DNA of 64,000 bases, taken from positions 1-64,000 of the forward strand of contig QRDG01000962.1 of the NCBI GenBank assembly GCA_012064385.1, in the 5' to 3' direction. The notes under the pieces are model-generated. The model ran no database searches, was not told where the DNA came from, and saw nothing but the letters and a program-made list of their open reading frames with translations. The stretch is from Puccinellia tenuiflora (lineage: Eukaryota > Streptophyta > Magnoliopsida > Poales > Poaceae). The position numbers and the translations under genes were made by a program. Below, one piece after another: positions 20,838 to 32,940 of this stretch; the first letter of the stretch is position 1; each line of letters begins with the position of its first letter.

Positions 20838-23559
20838 GAGTGTTTAGCATAAAACCGCGGCTTTGAAGGCGAAATTTCGAAAAACCGCGACTTTGATGTG
20901 AGATCGCAAAAAACAGTGACATTGTGCTTCAAAGTTCGCAAAAAACACACATTCGGTGTTAAACGTGAATTGACGCCGAATCTGACGTCCGGGACCCACA
21001 GACAAGCTGACATGGCATGGACAGCCCCACTTGCCAGGATCAATTTGCATATTTTTTAGTGGGTCCCACTTGTCAGCCCTATAGGAGGCAAATAAAAAAA
21101 GTCTAAAAAAGATCCCCACCCGTGGGACCCACATGTAAGTGGGTCAAATTTTCCTTTTTTCTTATTTTCCTCTCCTTTTCCTCCTCTCTCCCTCCCCGTG
21201 GCCGCGTGGGTGGCGGTGGCCGGCGGCGAGCTGGGCCACGCCGAGGGAGCAGGGGCGCGTGGGTGGCGGTCGCCGGCGGCGCGTGGCCGGAGGCGAGCTA
21301 GGGCGCGCCGGCGTCCCGGGAGCAGGGCCTGCACCGCCGCCTGGGGGGTGCAGGCACTACAACACAATCATCACGTAGAGACGTTATTTATGTGACGCAA
21401 TTATTTTCGTCTCTAGGATTATGGAGGTCCTCCATGTAGGGACGTTTCTCGAGACGTTCCCCGGAGCGTCCCAATATTTTTATTTATAAGCTAATAAAAT
21501 AAATAAATTTGGTAATCCATGGATAACTAGGGACGAATCATGAGACGTTCTAGATCACGTCTCTAATTAGAAACAATCTTGACACACGCGGTATAACATA
21601 TCGTACGGTCGAAATTATTTTAAGCCTGTGTCAAAAATTCCAGGCCCAACAGCCCTACTAGCTTACGTTATAAAACTACTCCCCTAACCCTAATTCCAAC
21701 CATTCCGTCCCCCATGCGCGAGATCGAACGCAGCCAAAGAGTATTCTCTCTTTCTCTGGACGAGGTATGTACGCAAGACACCAAAAACATTCGATCCATT
21801 GCTAGCTTTCTGTGCCAGATCTTAGCCCATTCGTACATAACTAATTGGTAATTGCATCAGCTATTGCAGCATCTCTCGGCGAGAAGGAAATGATCATGAG
21901 CAGCCCGAGTACAACTGCAACGCCTCGTCCTCATGCCGGATCCAGCGATTGGCGGCGGACACCGGGCTTGTTCTCTCGGGCCGATGGATCGGTGCATGAC
22001 TTCATGATGGGAGAGGCGAGCTGCTTGAGGTCGGGGAGATGGCGTCGGTGGCAGTGAACACCATGGCCTGCTTCGGTACCGGCGGCCGCTCCGACGGATC
22101 ATTTCTCGCCGAATCCAGCGACGACAACCACCGATTCGTACTCGCCGGATCGACGACCATTATCTTATCTCCAGACTCCTCATTGTTCTCCTTTGGGTCA
22201 GCAACATAGGCGTGGTATCCGCGCCGTCGGAACGGCCAAGGACGGCAGTTGAGATCAGCAGCTGAAATCGCGGAGGCTCCGGCGGCCTTTCAGCTTTTTT
22301 GTATTGTTTTATATAACCGACATTGCACATAGTACACTAGTCATTTTTTCCTCGCCTGTTTGCTATATTGTACTGTGTGATGCGTATCGTGAAGTCAGTT
22401 TGTCCGACTCGTCCTCCATGGTCCCTGGCTCCCTGCAAACCGTGACAAGATGGTTTTTTTTTTACATTGTGCGCAAAATGATCCTGTACTATATAAATTT
22501 CCGAATAAAAATGAATTATATTACAGAATATATCTTTTGTCAATTGACGTATATACAATTATACATACTGTCATAATACAATTATATACGTAATGTGTAT
22601 TATATGTAAAGCGTATAAACTCATGTATATGTACATAAGACAAATATACGTAGAAAAACAATATCCAACATTTATTGCCACACAAATATGGCGTGTCAAT
22701 ATTAGAGACGTTATAAATGCGTATCTACGAAAACGTCTTTAAATGCATAGACGCGCTTTCGGGCGTCTCTATGCAGTGTCGCTATATTATTTTAACACGC
22801 TTAGCAAACGTCTTTATATTAGTTGAGACGGTGCATAAGAAGACGCTCGAAGGACGCTTTACATAAGCGGCTCTACAGCCCTGTAGAGATGAAATAAGAC
22901 GTCTCTAGGGTCCAAATTTAGCGTCTTTACATGCCTAACTTGTTGTAGTGAGGGGGCGTGCAGGAGCATGATGCCGACGGCAGAGGGCGGGGGCGGCAAG
23001 GTGGCGGGCAGGCCCTGCTCGGTGGCCACCGGAGGAGGGCGGGGACAGGGGAGGAGACGGAGGTGGCGGTGGCCGGCGGCGAGCCGGGCCACGCCGAGGG
23101 GGCAGGGGCGCGTGGGTGGCGGTCGCCGGCGGCTAGCTAGGGCGTGTCGGCGTCCCGGGACCCGCACCGCCGCCTGGAGTGCAGGGGGCGCGCCGGAGCA
23201 TGCCGCCGACGGCGGAGGGGGGCGAGGTGGCGGGCCAGAGCATGCCGCCGATGGCGGAGGGCGGGGGCGGCGAGGTGGCGGGCTGGAGGTGGTGCTTGCT
23301 GGCGGTGTTTTTTTTCCTTTTTTAGACATTTTTATTTTTTTAATTACCTCCCATGGGTTGACAAGTGGGACAGTCCATGCCACTTCAGCTTGTCGGTGGG
23401 TCCCACATGTCAGATTCGGCGTCAATTCACGTTTAACACCGAATGTGTGTTTTTTGCGAACTTTGAAGCACAATGTCGCGGTTTTTTTTGCGATCTCACA
23501 TCAAAGTCGTGGTTTTTCGAAATTTCGCCTTCAAAGTCGCGGTTTTATGCTAAACACTC
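20838..23559. mobile_element. Mutator-like element (MULE) with long terminal inverted repeats
   Basis: The ends gagtgtttagcat...atgctaaacactc are flanked by a perfect 9-bp target duplication ctgaatgga (20829-20837 and 23560-23568), diagnostic of Mutator-type transposition. The inverted repeats extend about 200 bp (about 20838-21040 and 23360-23559), with recurring words such as cgaaatttcg and gcgatctcacatcaaagtc. The interior (21180-21350 and 22954-23320) is very GC-rich and repetitive, encodes only low-complexity Pro/Arg or Gly/Arg frames, and holds no transposase. It is nonautonomous. The element is itself interrupted by a CACTA element at 21355. Confidence 0.92.
21355..22950. mobile_element. 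CACTA element nested in the MULE, 1.6 kb
   Basis: The termini cactacaaca... and ...tgttgtagtg are flanked by the 3-bp duplication AGG (21352-21354 and 22951-22953). Both ends carry many short subterminal words of the form gagacg / cgtctc (about 21380-21600 and 22700-22930), different from the ctttgccgagtg array of the CACTA at 3242, so this is another family. The interior has no transposase. A segment at about 21680-22290 is moderately GC-rich and may be captured, but I recognise nothing in it. Confidence 0.9.
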
Positions 23560-24493
23560 CTGAATGGAGGTGTCCACGCAGCAAACCAGCAAGTCGAGTG
23601 TCATGCTCTGGTTTCAGGAAGAGATGGACGGGAGTGAACCTTCTCGATGGCACGGATAGTAGGGGTGTATTTTCTCACCGCCGAGTGGACTGGAAATGGA
23701 AAGGGATTTCCAGAAATTTTCCCACTCACACAATCCAACTAAATTGTCACAAACATTGTTACACTCCAACACACTAGTATGTCGTAGTGTTTCAACCATA
23801 TAAAAAGGATTTCTTGAGATTATCCTTTCCAAACACAGGTTAAGTAAACGGAATGTTTTGCATTTCCTGGGATTTGGGATCATCTACTCCAATCCTCTAG
23901 AATACACTTCGAATGCCCTACAAGTATTTATTTAAGAAACGGAATAAAGTCATTTTGGCTCCCGAGCTAGCTATCTTTTTTATTTAATTTTACAACAAAT
24001 ATATATTTACAAGTTTTAGAGAAATCTGGAAAAAAATAGACTAGGTGTATTCAATGATCCATCCTACAAATATTTTAAATCACAATTCAAATTAATGTCT
24101 TTGTATTATAAAAATAACAAAAATATTGTATATTTTGGAGATTTCAAAATATGTATACTCATATCCACTTATTTCAAATTGGGATTTTGCACGTTTATGA
24201 GATACATAATTGACAAAATGCAGGATTTTTTTACAGGTTCTAAGAAATTATAAATATGACTTTATTTTTTTTAAATAAAAACATCACTTGATCTCGTGAG
24301 CCATAAATCTCCAATACTCTCTTCACCTTTAGACCATCTCAGCAGCAATGCTTGTGCTGCACAAAAAAGGACTGGGTACCAATAGAACCTAGCAACTATT
24401 ACACCAGCTAGCGCACCACATTGTTCTTACAGAAGAACCTAGCAAAACTATAACAGAGTCAGGAATGTTCATCATCAGTTCTTCGATCATCAT

Positions 24494-25442
24494 CTATGTT
24501 GGTTGGCCTCTCCCACCGCCTTCAAAGCCAGCAAGCGCAATCTGGTGAAGAATTACAGCAGCGTCAATCAGCGCCTCCTTGTCCTGAGCAAGCACCAACG
24601 CATAAGTAACTAAATCAGCATAACTGAATGTCACACGACATGCCAAGAACAGGAAAACAGGCAGATGTAGTAGTAGCAAGTTAGCAACTCACATCGGTGG
24701 AGTCCATGTCCTTGAGCAACTCGCCCACCTGCAGCCACTCCGCCGTCGAGAGCTCGTCGTGCTGCGTACCTGGCACGAAGCTGCTGCCCGGACCGAAGTT
24801 GGTGATAGCGCTCGCCCCGTGCAGCTTGACGGCTGCGGCGTCGTACGCCCTGGCGGCCTCCTCGGCGGTGCCGAAGGAGCCGAGCCACGTCTGAGTGCCC
24901 TTGGAGTGTGTGATCACCGCCCCGTACTTGCCGCTGGATGTCCGGGACACCCCGCGGAACTTGGACCGCCTCCTCGCGCCGGGCGGCTTGGCGGCGGCGG
25001 CGGCGTACGCTCTGGCCGCGTCCTCGACGGTGCCGAAGGTGCCGAGCCACGCCCGGGTCCGGCAAGACGGGTCCCACATCGACGCCCCGTACGCGCCGCT
25101 CCGCAGCCGGTACACGCCGCGGAAACCGGTTCGGGCATCCGATTCCGACCTGGCCCTGGGCGTCTTCCTCTTCCTCCTCGCGCGGGGGCGGCAGGGCACC
25201 TTCGCGGCGGAGGCGCCGTAGGCTCTGGCGACGCCGTACGCCCTGGTGGCGGCTTCGATGGTGTCGAAGGTGCCCAGCCACACCTGGGTCCGGCTAGGCC
25301 GGTCCCAGACCGACGCCCCGTACGCGCCGCTAGGTAGGCGGTACACGCCGCGGAACTCTGTCGTGGCTTCCGATTCGGGCCTAGCCGTCTTCTCCCTCCT
25401 CCACTCCACAGCTTCCACGTGCTCCGCCGTGACCTCACTCAT
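24494..25442 (-). CDS. AP2-2: protein with three tandem AP2 domains, two exons
   Basis: Exon 1 is 24693-25442, the intron 24584-24692 (gtgagt...gctcag, 109 bp, phase 0), and exon 2 24494-24583 (stop TAG), giving 279 residues. AP2 domains lie at about residues 30-82 ([14 protein letters not shown]), 105-155 (FRGVYRLRSGAYGA) and 163-218 (FRGVSRTSSGKYGAV...ASAITNF). Domain 1 has a small internal duplication after RAYG. The GKYGA pattern and TNF ending resemble the AP2 domain of RAV proteins more than typical ERFs, but no B3 domain follows. Basic segments between domains (RRKRK) could serve nuclear import. The C-terminal LLKDMDSTD plus exon-2 DKEALIDAAVILHQIALA motif is shared by all five paralogues. 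I chose the ATG at 25442 because MSE is the start in AP2-1, AP2-4 and AP2-5; an in-frame ATG at 25457 would add five residues. The gene lies head to head with AP2-3. The DNA target is unknown. Confidence 0.88.
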
Positions 25443-25839
25443 GCCGGCCCTCTCCACCGTCGCTCAACTGGACTGGTCGAGAAGAGGAGGAAATGCGTGA
25501 AATTTTTGGGCGAGTTTAGGGAGGCAGACGGAGTGCGTAGAGGATTTTGGTCGAGGAGCCAGGAAGGACTCTGCAGACTGCAGCTGCAAAAAGAAGAAAC
25601 AGTGTCCTTTTCCTTCTGGGTGTCTCAACGAAACTTGGCTGTAAAAACTGACTGGGGGTCGCCACACCCAACTGACAAGTAAAACAAAATGAAGTCAATG
25701 AAAATCCATGAACTTTGGGAAAATTAACTGAATTTGTAAAATCGAAGATATTATTAACGTCACTCAGTTTCACACTTAGTTTCAAAGACTCAGCAGCCAA
25801 ATAGCCGATACAAACACGATACTAGAAAGAACACACCAT

Positions 25840-26520
25840 AAATTTTTTTGTTACGAAAAGGATCCTGACATAAAAAAAAAACACCGAACAATATAAAACA
25901 CCTCAACAAAAAACAAAAATTATAACGAGATTATTGAGATGTCCATCAACCTCCGGACTGTATCGACCGCGCGCCGCCGCTGCCGCTCCTCCTACAGCCA
26001 GCGTGACGTTGTTCGCTGTGGAAGGGAAGTCGCCGAACGGGTCAAAAAGAACACATATGTCCCAGAGCCGAAGAAGAAGGAATGAAGGGTGAACCGCGAT
26101 GAAACTCCATGACGATTCGGAGAACGCACCGCCAGAAGAAGTCCTTAAGAACCACACCACTCCCACGAGCTTCTCGAGGTCATCGTCGAGATGGGGCTGA
26201 ACCCGGGGAGACATTTTTGCAAGAAACGCCACCACCAGCAGAGCACGCCCCAACAAACCTGGACACTAAAAGCAGAAGAACGGAGCCCTCCCGCCGACGA
26301 GGGCCGAGATCCATCACACCAGGACCTGATTTTTGAGATCTTGGAGGAAAATAGGCCAAAAAGTAATACAATAGTGTATAGGTAATTAAAACTTTCGAGG
26401 GGCAACGGGAAAGACACTCAAGGGGAGCAAGTCGCCACAAGCAGTATTCTTCGATTGATCATGAGGTGGAACCAGACCATTTATGATTGGCGGACTGCTT
26501 GTAGGCCTTATTGAGTTTTT
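25840..26520 (-). other. Intergenic retroelement-like DNA, unclassified
   Basis: Read on the minus strand, the stretch passes from GC-rich broken coding-like DNA (about 25970-26330) to a T-rich end with a long T run (about 25875-25890 on plus), resembling the 3' part of a non-LTR retroelement. I cannot define termini or a target duplication. It lies in the shared upstream region between AP2-2 and AP2-3. Confidence 0.3.
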
Positions 26521-26529
26521 AGGATGTCC

Positions 26530-27185
26530 TAGAGATGCTCTATGTAACATATCTCCTCCGCCCAAGAAAGAAAATCCCTAACCGCCACCTGTATCTTTCG
26601 TCTCCGTCCAGCAATAGTCCTGTCCCCACCTCCTATGCTTGCCGCTTCAGCGACAGGAGGGGGTGGAGACCTCGGAAATTTGCTTGGCACTGTAGTCAGG
26701 TCCCTAAATTTAGAGCTTAGTCGATCAACAAAGACATTATGGTGGCTATGGCGATGCCGTGCAGAACAAGAATAAGGTTTCCACATCACCTCGTCCACCT
26801 GTCGACGATGATCTCTTCGATAGCTTTGAGGAGGATGGGGAATCGTTTAGTCGCCCCCTCTTCGGAGTGATGGATCTCTCTTTGTATACCGGTGTTTCAT
26901 GTTTGATATGAGGAGATTCATATCCATTCAAGGGTTCAATAGCGAAAATTTTGGCGGTGGAGTGCTCGTCGTTATAGGCACGTGCACGAAAACTTCCTAA
27001 CTGTCATCAACAACGTCAGGCTGGCTCCAGTAGTGGAGTGGCGACAACGCCGCATCGGCGGCTCGTTCATGCGATAGTACTGGTAGTTAGGTGGTCCAGA
27101 GATGTCAATGTAATTTTTATTATATTTGGGATCCTCTCTACTCCTGGCGAGCCTTTATAATAGATTCTTTTTTTCAAAAAAAAAA
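26530..27185 (+). mobile_element. Probable short non-LTR retroposon
   Basis: A GC-richer start (about 26540-26650) is followed by unstructured sequence. The end is tttataatagattctttttttc with an A run at about 27177-27185, similar in layout to the better-defined retroposon at 58571-59839. No convincing target duplication was found, so boundaries are approximate. Confidence 0.35.
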
Positions 27186-27532
27186 GCTCTAAGCAGGCGA
27201 CAGTTCATTCTATTTGATGTTATTTGTTTGAGCTATGATGTTACCCCTTGTTTTTTTTTTTTTTTGAGGTTATGAATTTATGATGTTTCCCCTTGTGTCT
27301 TTTCATGTATCCAATCACCAATGCAGGCCAACAGCCCATATCCAGTTAACCTACGGCCCATTACAACCAAATCCAAGGCCCCTTCGTGTGCGAATGTGAC
27401 ACAGAGACAGAGTCTCTGCCTTGCTCCTCCACATTCTCACGGTCACGGAGTCCGCCTCCCAATCGAAAACCCCCAAATTTCATGAATTTCTGCCACCTCT
27501 GGTGACGCCGGAAAGCATCCAAAAGCACCGGC

Positions 27533-27572
27533 GTGACTGGGAAGGCCGTGGAAGTCCCCGATTCAGGTCTGC

Positions 27573-27603
<31 letters not shown>

Positions 27604-29028
27604 AGTGGATATGATGGCGGCGGAAGAAGCTGCGGGTGGTATGAGGGGGAGGAAGAAGTCCATCCCGGAGGAACAAATCGAGTTCCGCGGCGTGCGAAGG
27701 AGAGCTAGTGGCAAGTACGGGGCGCGGATCAAAGACTCGAGCGGTCAGAGATGGCTCGGCACTTTCGACACCGCCGAGGAAGCCGCCAGAGCGTTCGACG
27801 CGGCGGCCGTCAGGCGGAGCGGCGCGGCGGCGGAAACCAACTTCGGGCAAACACCCACGTTCGGCGCTGATGATGCAGGCGTCGCCGTTCACCGCCCTTC
27901 CGCACCGGTGAAGAAGAAGGCCAAGCCGGACGCGGGGGCTGAGTTCCGCGGCGCGTACCGGAGAAGCAGCGGCAAGTACGGGGCGGATATCAGAGACTCG
28001 AAGGGGAAGGGGAACGCTCAGAGTTGGCTCGGCACTTTCGACACCGTCGAGGACGCCGCCGCAGTCAGACTGCGCGGCGCCGCGGCCGGAGCCAACTTCG
28101 AGCAAACACCCACGTCCAGCGCAGATGATGCAGGCGACGCCGTTCACCTCCCTTCCTCGCCGTTGCAGAAGAAGGCTAGGCCGGAGGGCCGAATCGAGTT
28201 CCGGGGCGTGTACCGGAAAAACAGCGGTAAGTACGGGGCGCAGATCAGTGCGAAAAACTCCATGTCAAAGGGGAAAGCTCAGAGATGGCTCGGCACTTTC
28301 GACACCGTCGAGGAGGCCGCCAGAGCGTTCGACGCCGCGGCCGTCAAGCTGCGCGGCGCGGCGGCCAAAACCAACTTCAGCCGAGAACCCACGTTCGCCG
28401 CTGATGATGAAGGCGTCGCCGTTCACCAGCCTTCCCCACGGCCACGGGTGAAGAGGAAGGCGGCGGCTAGGCAGCCGGAAGCCCGCACCGTGTTCCGCGG
28501 CGTGTACCACAGGCGCAGCGGCAAGTACGAGGCACAGATCAGAGTGAGACGCTTCAACTCGAAGGGGAAAACTCGGATGTGGCTCGGCGCCTTCGGCACC
28601 GCCGAGGAGGCCGCCAGAGCGTATGATGCAGCGGCCGTCAGGCTGGACGGCGCGAGTGCTCTCACTAACTTCGAGCAATCCAGAGCTGATGACGACGGGG
28701 ACGCCACAGCCGAGCCGTGCGGCAAACCGGCGGCCAAAACCATCATCCCAGGTGCGCAGCACGGCGATTTCAAGGCCGACCTGACGCCGGCGGAGTGGCA
28801 CCAGGTGGACGAGTTCCTCAAGGACATAGAATCCACCGATGTAAGTTACTATATCAGCAGCTGCCTGCATCCCCTGTTCTTACTTCTTTGCATGCCTTGT
28901 GTGTAGTCATGCTAAATTTGTGCCTTCTTGAGGCTCAGGACAGGGAGGCGCTGATTGAAGCGGCTGCAATTCTTCACCAGATTTCAGTAGCTGGAATGGA
29001 GATGGTTGGAGAGCCGAACCAACATTAA
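27533..29028 (+). CDS. AP2-3: protein with four tandem AP2 domains, two exons
   Basis: Exon 1 is 27533-28840, the intron 28841-28938 (gtaagt...gctcag, 98 bp, phase 0), and exon 2 28939-29028 (stop TAA), giving about 465 residues. A (GGC)n tract near the start encodes ten glycines; an ATG at 27611 is an alternative start that would remove it. Domains begin at about residue 51 ([14 protein letters not shown]), 141 ([14 protein letters not shown]), 222 ([14 protein letters not shown]) and 323 ([14 protein letters not shown]). Three retain the WLG(T/A)F core and a full AARA(F/Y)DAAAV helix. Domain 2 has lost about six residues of the helix ([12 protein letters not shown]), which should weaken its fold. 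Basic linkers (VKKKAK, LQKKAR, VKRKAA) precede domains 2-4. The C-terminus has FLKDIESTD followed by [18 protein letters not shown] from exon 2. It is divergently oriented to AP2-2 with about 2.1 kb between start codons. This is the largest member of the cluster. Confidence 0.88.
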
Positions 29029-29029
29029 A

Positions 29030-30420
29030 TGATGATCAAAACGGTGCAGCAAACTGATGATTATGAGCATTCCTAACTCGTAGGCTGATACGATAATCTG
29101 GGTGGCTGGGAGCCCTCTTTGGCTTGGTAGTGCAATAGTTTCTGGTTTATTTTGGTACTTGGTCCCTTTTTGTGCAGCATAAGAACTACTGAGAGTCTGA
29201 GATGATTTAGGTGATGAGAATATCATCGAAGAAAAATGACAGTACTCAGAAGGAATGATGGCTGAGCTCAGAGATAGGGCTATGTGATACCGTGATAGAT
29301 ACATATTCACAATGTAGTTAGTTTAAATTGTTGGCTTCTAACATTCAGCTTAGATGATGGAACAACTTCTTAATTTATTTATTTGAAAAAGAAAAACTTC
29401 TCAATGTCCCGCCAGTTGATTCCTACATACATGCTCATAATTTTCTTGAACAGGTAGAAAATATGAAATGAAAACTAGCAATTTCAAGTACCATTTGGGT
29501 CGGAGTCATAACCTCCACAGCTGGTATGTTTATCTCAATACTTGATGCATGGAGGGGTTTCACTTATTGGCTGATCTGGCTTATAACAGTCCTGATATGT
29601 GCACCTTCTGTAGTGATATTCATGTAATATGCAGATCATTCTGTGAAGAACAAGCTAGCTGGCAGCTATTCCAATGGCTGTGGTTACTAGATCTGCAGCT
29701 GTCTGTTTCTTCCATCAGATCGGTCTTTTGGTTGAACTGGCTAGAGCATGAGATTCTATACTTGGTATCGTGGATCGAAAATAAGTGTGTAGTTGTGGCC
29801 GTCTTTGCGATACATGCAAGAAGTACACAATGTTGGATTGATTTTGTGTATCCCTTCCAATACTCATCTTGACTCCAGTAAGCTAGCTTGGCCCCTCCTT
29901 CTAATCCATGCAATGTTGTTCAAGGTTTTCTACTATCTTGTTTGATACTTCCTGCAAAACGTTACTTCAATGTTGTTTACTCTCGTGGTTTGGAACATGA
30001 CATGATTAAGCACGTGCCTCTTATTGGTGAGATGCTTTGGCGAATTTCCCCATCTCAAAAAACAAAAGCTTCAAAAGATCGAAATAGTGAAATACGCGCT
30101 CCCGAGCTTCTCCAACATCGTTGCCAAATTTTGGCTATCCAAACCTTATCCAAACCGATTTTGGTAGCCAATATTTTTCTGGTTTTCCAGCATAACCAAA
30201 TCTAGATTGCTAAATTTATAAATATGGTAACTAAAAAAATCATCATCACGCGGCAGATAAATAGGAACATAACAAATCCATAATATTTCCTAATCAATTT
30301 CATCTCCATTCATATAACCGGAAGCAGTGCATTATCCAAGTTCATCAAGATACATAGAACAACACCACCAATGCATAGAGCTCCCTCACAAATGGCATCA
30401 CCGCCTCCACTGGCATCGAT
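29030..30420. other. 3' flank of AP2-3, no gene seen
   Basis: The first 150 bases resemble the 3' flanks of the other AP2 genes: a block like ggta(c)ttggtccctttttgtgcagca at about 29150-29180, also near 24350 and 8275 on the opposite strand. This is probably a shared 3' UTR. Beyond that I see no coding sequence or defined repeat. Confidence 0.5.
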
Positions 30421-31003
30421 GGATGTAAACGAATCGGATCGGGATTTTTCCCTTACCATATCATCTAACATATTTATTCATCAGATTCATAGCGGAGCGG
30501 ATAATGACAGGCTGCGGATTCGGATGTAGATATATTCAATCATGGATTCGGAATGAAAAAAATACGGAATCGATGTGGAAAACAATTAATCGGATAAGAT
30601 ACGTGCACAAGTACATTAGCAAACCATACAAGCCAAAAATATTAATTCAATACTGCATAGGCTAACAAAGTTGTACTCCATAATCGGCACAATGATTATG
30701 TATGTAATTATTGTTTAAAGGGCGAACTCGAGAACTCACTAACTACTAATTTGCTAGATTGGCTTACACGTTTTGGTTCTAAAGTTGGATATTTGGTTCA
30801 ATCTGACCATGGGATAATCCTAATTAATTTCAGAAAATACATATTCCGATACAATTTGACATATCATAGTCTATACCATATCGGTGTATCACTACAAAAT
30901 CGGATATTATTTTCTGTCGGATTCTTTCAAACCTCGTATGGATTTTTCTAAATAGATTCGCAAGTAGATTTGTGGCATAAATTATCTTATCCGCTTACAT
31001 CTA
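30420..31003. mobile_element. Possible hAT-like nonautonomous element
   Basis: The ends tggatgtaaacg and cgcttacatcta are imperfect inverted repeats, and both flanks contain gcatc. The interior repeats cggat words in both orientations. There is no ORF. Termini and class are uncertain because the target duplication is not exact. Confidence 0.4.
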
Positions 31004-31189
31004 GCATCACCACTATTGCCTCCATGCCACCATTCTCACCATTTCCACAACTTCCTCCATAGCCCCCGCGAACCCTCTTGACTCCAAGATTTGGTCACGA
31101 CAAAGCTCAAAAGATGCTCAACCCTTCTCATCTAGACCAGTTGGGATCATGAACATGATTGTTTTCTCATTGTCCTACCTCTTCAAAAG

Positions 31190-32000
31190 AGGTTTTTAGT
31201 TATGAGTGATGATAGAGGAGTGGGGCCCTGGTTGAACACAAAGTTTAGTCATGCATAGAAAGTTTGTACTACCATCCAATTGTTTAACCATGCGTGAGGC
31301 AATTATTAACAACGTTCTTCATACTTTCCCAAACTTGAGGTACATGCTCGTGATCAAGTTGTTTAATGTTCATAATTAATTTTTTAGCAGGAGGATAGTA
31401 TTTTTCTATGGAAGCACTTTGCAATTTGGCCAAGAATCAATACTAATATTAGGCAAAGATAACAACCATTTTACCTCTAGCTCTTAATGAAAAAGCAAAT
31501 AGCTTCAGTTTGACAGTGTCACCTTCTTCCTCTTTATATTTTTGCATGTCACATAATTTTACAAAATTGTAAGATGCATCATATTCATTATAGGAACTAC
31601 AAAATTGTTCTTTCATAACTAAGTTTAGCAGAGCAGGCTTAATTTCATATGATTCCACCTTAGTAGCGGGTGGAGCAATAGGTGTGCATAATAACAAGGT
31701 AAACAAACACACGGTGTTGCTGGAATTTAAAGATGTTTGTTGTTTCTGAGTTTCAAGCAAGAAAATAAAATGAAACCAAGAAAGATATATATCAAGGAAG
31801 TAAGCAGTGGCTTTTACAACTTTAAATTGTAGATACTAGTTCCCCAACAACGGCACCTGGAACAGCCTTGCTGCTTGCAGAGATGTCGTTGAGAACCCCC
31901 AAGCAGAAGGGATGAATTAACTAGCCCAACACAATGTATTTTCCTTCATTAAAAACCAAGATTTATTGAACCAATCAGAACTATTATACCTTAACAAGGT
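31190..32000 (-). mobile_element. Gypsy (Athila/Tat-like) gag remnant
   Basis: On the minus strand 31449-31760 is open and encodes gag-like sequence: KPALLNLVMKEQFC, NFVKLCDMQKY and VKLKLFAFSLR, followed in broken frames by KYYPPAK-like (about 31385) and NNWMVVQTFY-like (about 31260) pieces. These match the order in plant Gypsy gag proteins of the Athila/Tat type. At 31840-31860 the minus strand reads ggtgccgttgttggggaac, close to the tRNA-Asp-type primer site of that group, so the lost LTR lay at higher coordinates. It is heavily decayed, with frameshifts and no pol. Confidence 0.6.
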
Positions 32001-32619
32001 ATCTATTGCACATAAACACAAAGATATGATCCAGCAAGGTTGCCAAGCTTCCCATCTCGCGAGTTACAAGGATTATACGTATAATATGATAGGAAGTTGT
32101 TTTTTTTATAAAGGGAATACAGTAATACCAAGTAGATATCAATTACACCCAACCTCTGCAACAACATAATGTCAAGAACTAGTCGAGACATTAAGGATGC
32201 ACATGGCCAAAAGAAAAATAAAGAAAAAAAACCTGCCAAACTTATCAGCGAAGCAGCAGGAGCTAACACCACCAGATGCCGCACCCGAACTGCAAAAAAG
32301 GTTCTCCAAGAATGACGCCTCCAAGAAGGTAACCGTGCGTAGACACCATCGTCGCCTGATCATAGATAAAGGGTTTTCACCCCGAAGAAAGTCCGACTGA
32401 ACTCCATACAATGCCTTCAACAAGGAGACGAATAGAGATCCGCCACTGCCAGGGTACAACCAGTGAAGGTTAGAACTAGGGTTTTTCACCTCGGAAGTCG
32501 AGACTTTGTGTCAAAGAGCATCACCAAGAAGAAGTCCCCATGTGTTGCCGGCGTTGCCGCCCCCCGCTTGCTTTGGCTGCTGCAACACACCAATCATCCG
32601 GTTCATGGTCTTCACTACA

Positions 32620-32940
32620 TCTAAACTCGCCTACGTCATCACTTGAAAACTCGAACTCGACATGAGCCATCGCGATTCACTTGTCATCCGGCACAACCAT
32701 CTTGAAATTTCCCGTCATTGTCAGCACCACGGCAATCGCAGCTAAATTAGCCATGGCGTACCTTACGGTGCCGACAAAATCCAAACGCGCCTCCATCATC
32801 ACTTGAAAACTCGAACCAACATGAGCTATCGAGATTCACTTGTCATCTGGCAAAACTATCTTGAAATTCCCCGTCATTATCAGCAACACGGTAATCACAG
32901 CTAAATATGTCATGGCGTACCTTACGGTGCCGACAAATCG
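32620..32940. repeat. Two-copy tandem duplication, 160-bp period
   Basis: The word acttgaaaactcgaac recurs at 32641 and 32801, and the following segments (cttgtcat.tggcaaaac, atggcgtaccttacggtgcc) repeat with the same 160-bp spacing. Surrounding DNA (32170-33420) is moderately GC-rich and unannotatable; it may be retroelement leader or captured DNA. Confidence 0.75.

Larger units (their letters stand above)
19390..25740. repeat. Segmental duplication, unit B (contains AP2-2)
   Basis: This is the partner of unit A, aligned block by block from the downstream flank through the AP2 gene to about 300 bp upstream of its start codon. Identity is clearly below 100 percent, with many small indels, so the duplication is not recent. 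Unit B lacks the insertions of unit A but has its own Mutator-like element at 20838-23559. The non-transposon stretches 19390-20837 and 23569-24490 contain no recognisable gene. Confidence 0.8.

Noticed and set aside
22859..23777. Large overlapping frames in the MULE right half
   Set aside because: They are Pro- or Gly/Arg-rich, run through the inverted repeat and exist on both strands, as expected for GC-rich noncoding DNA.
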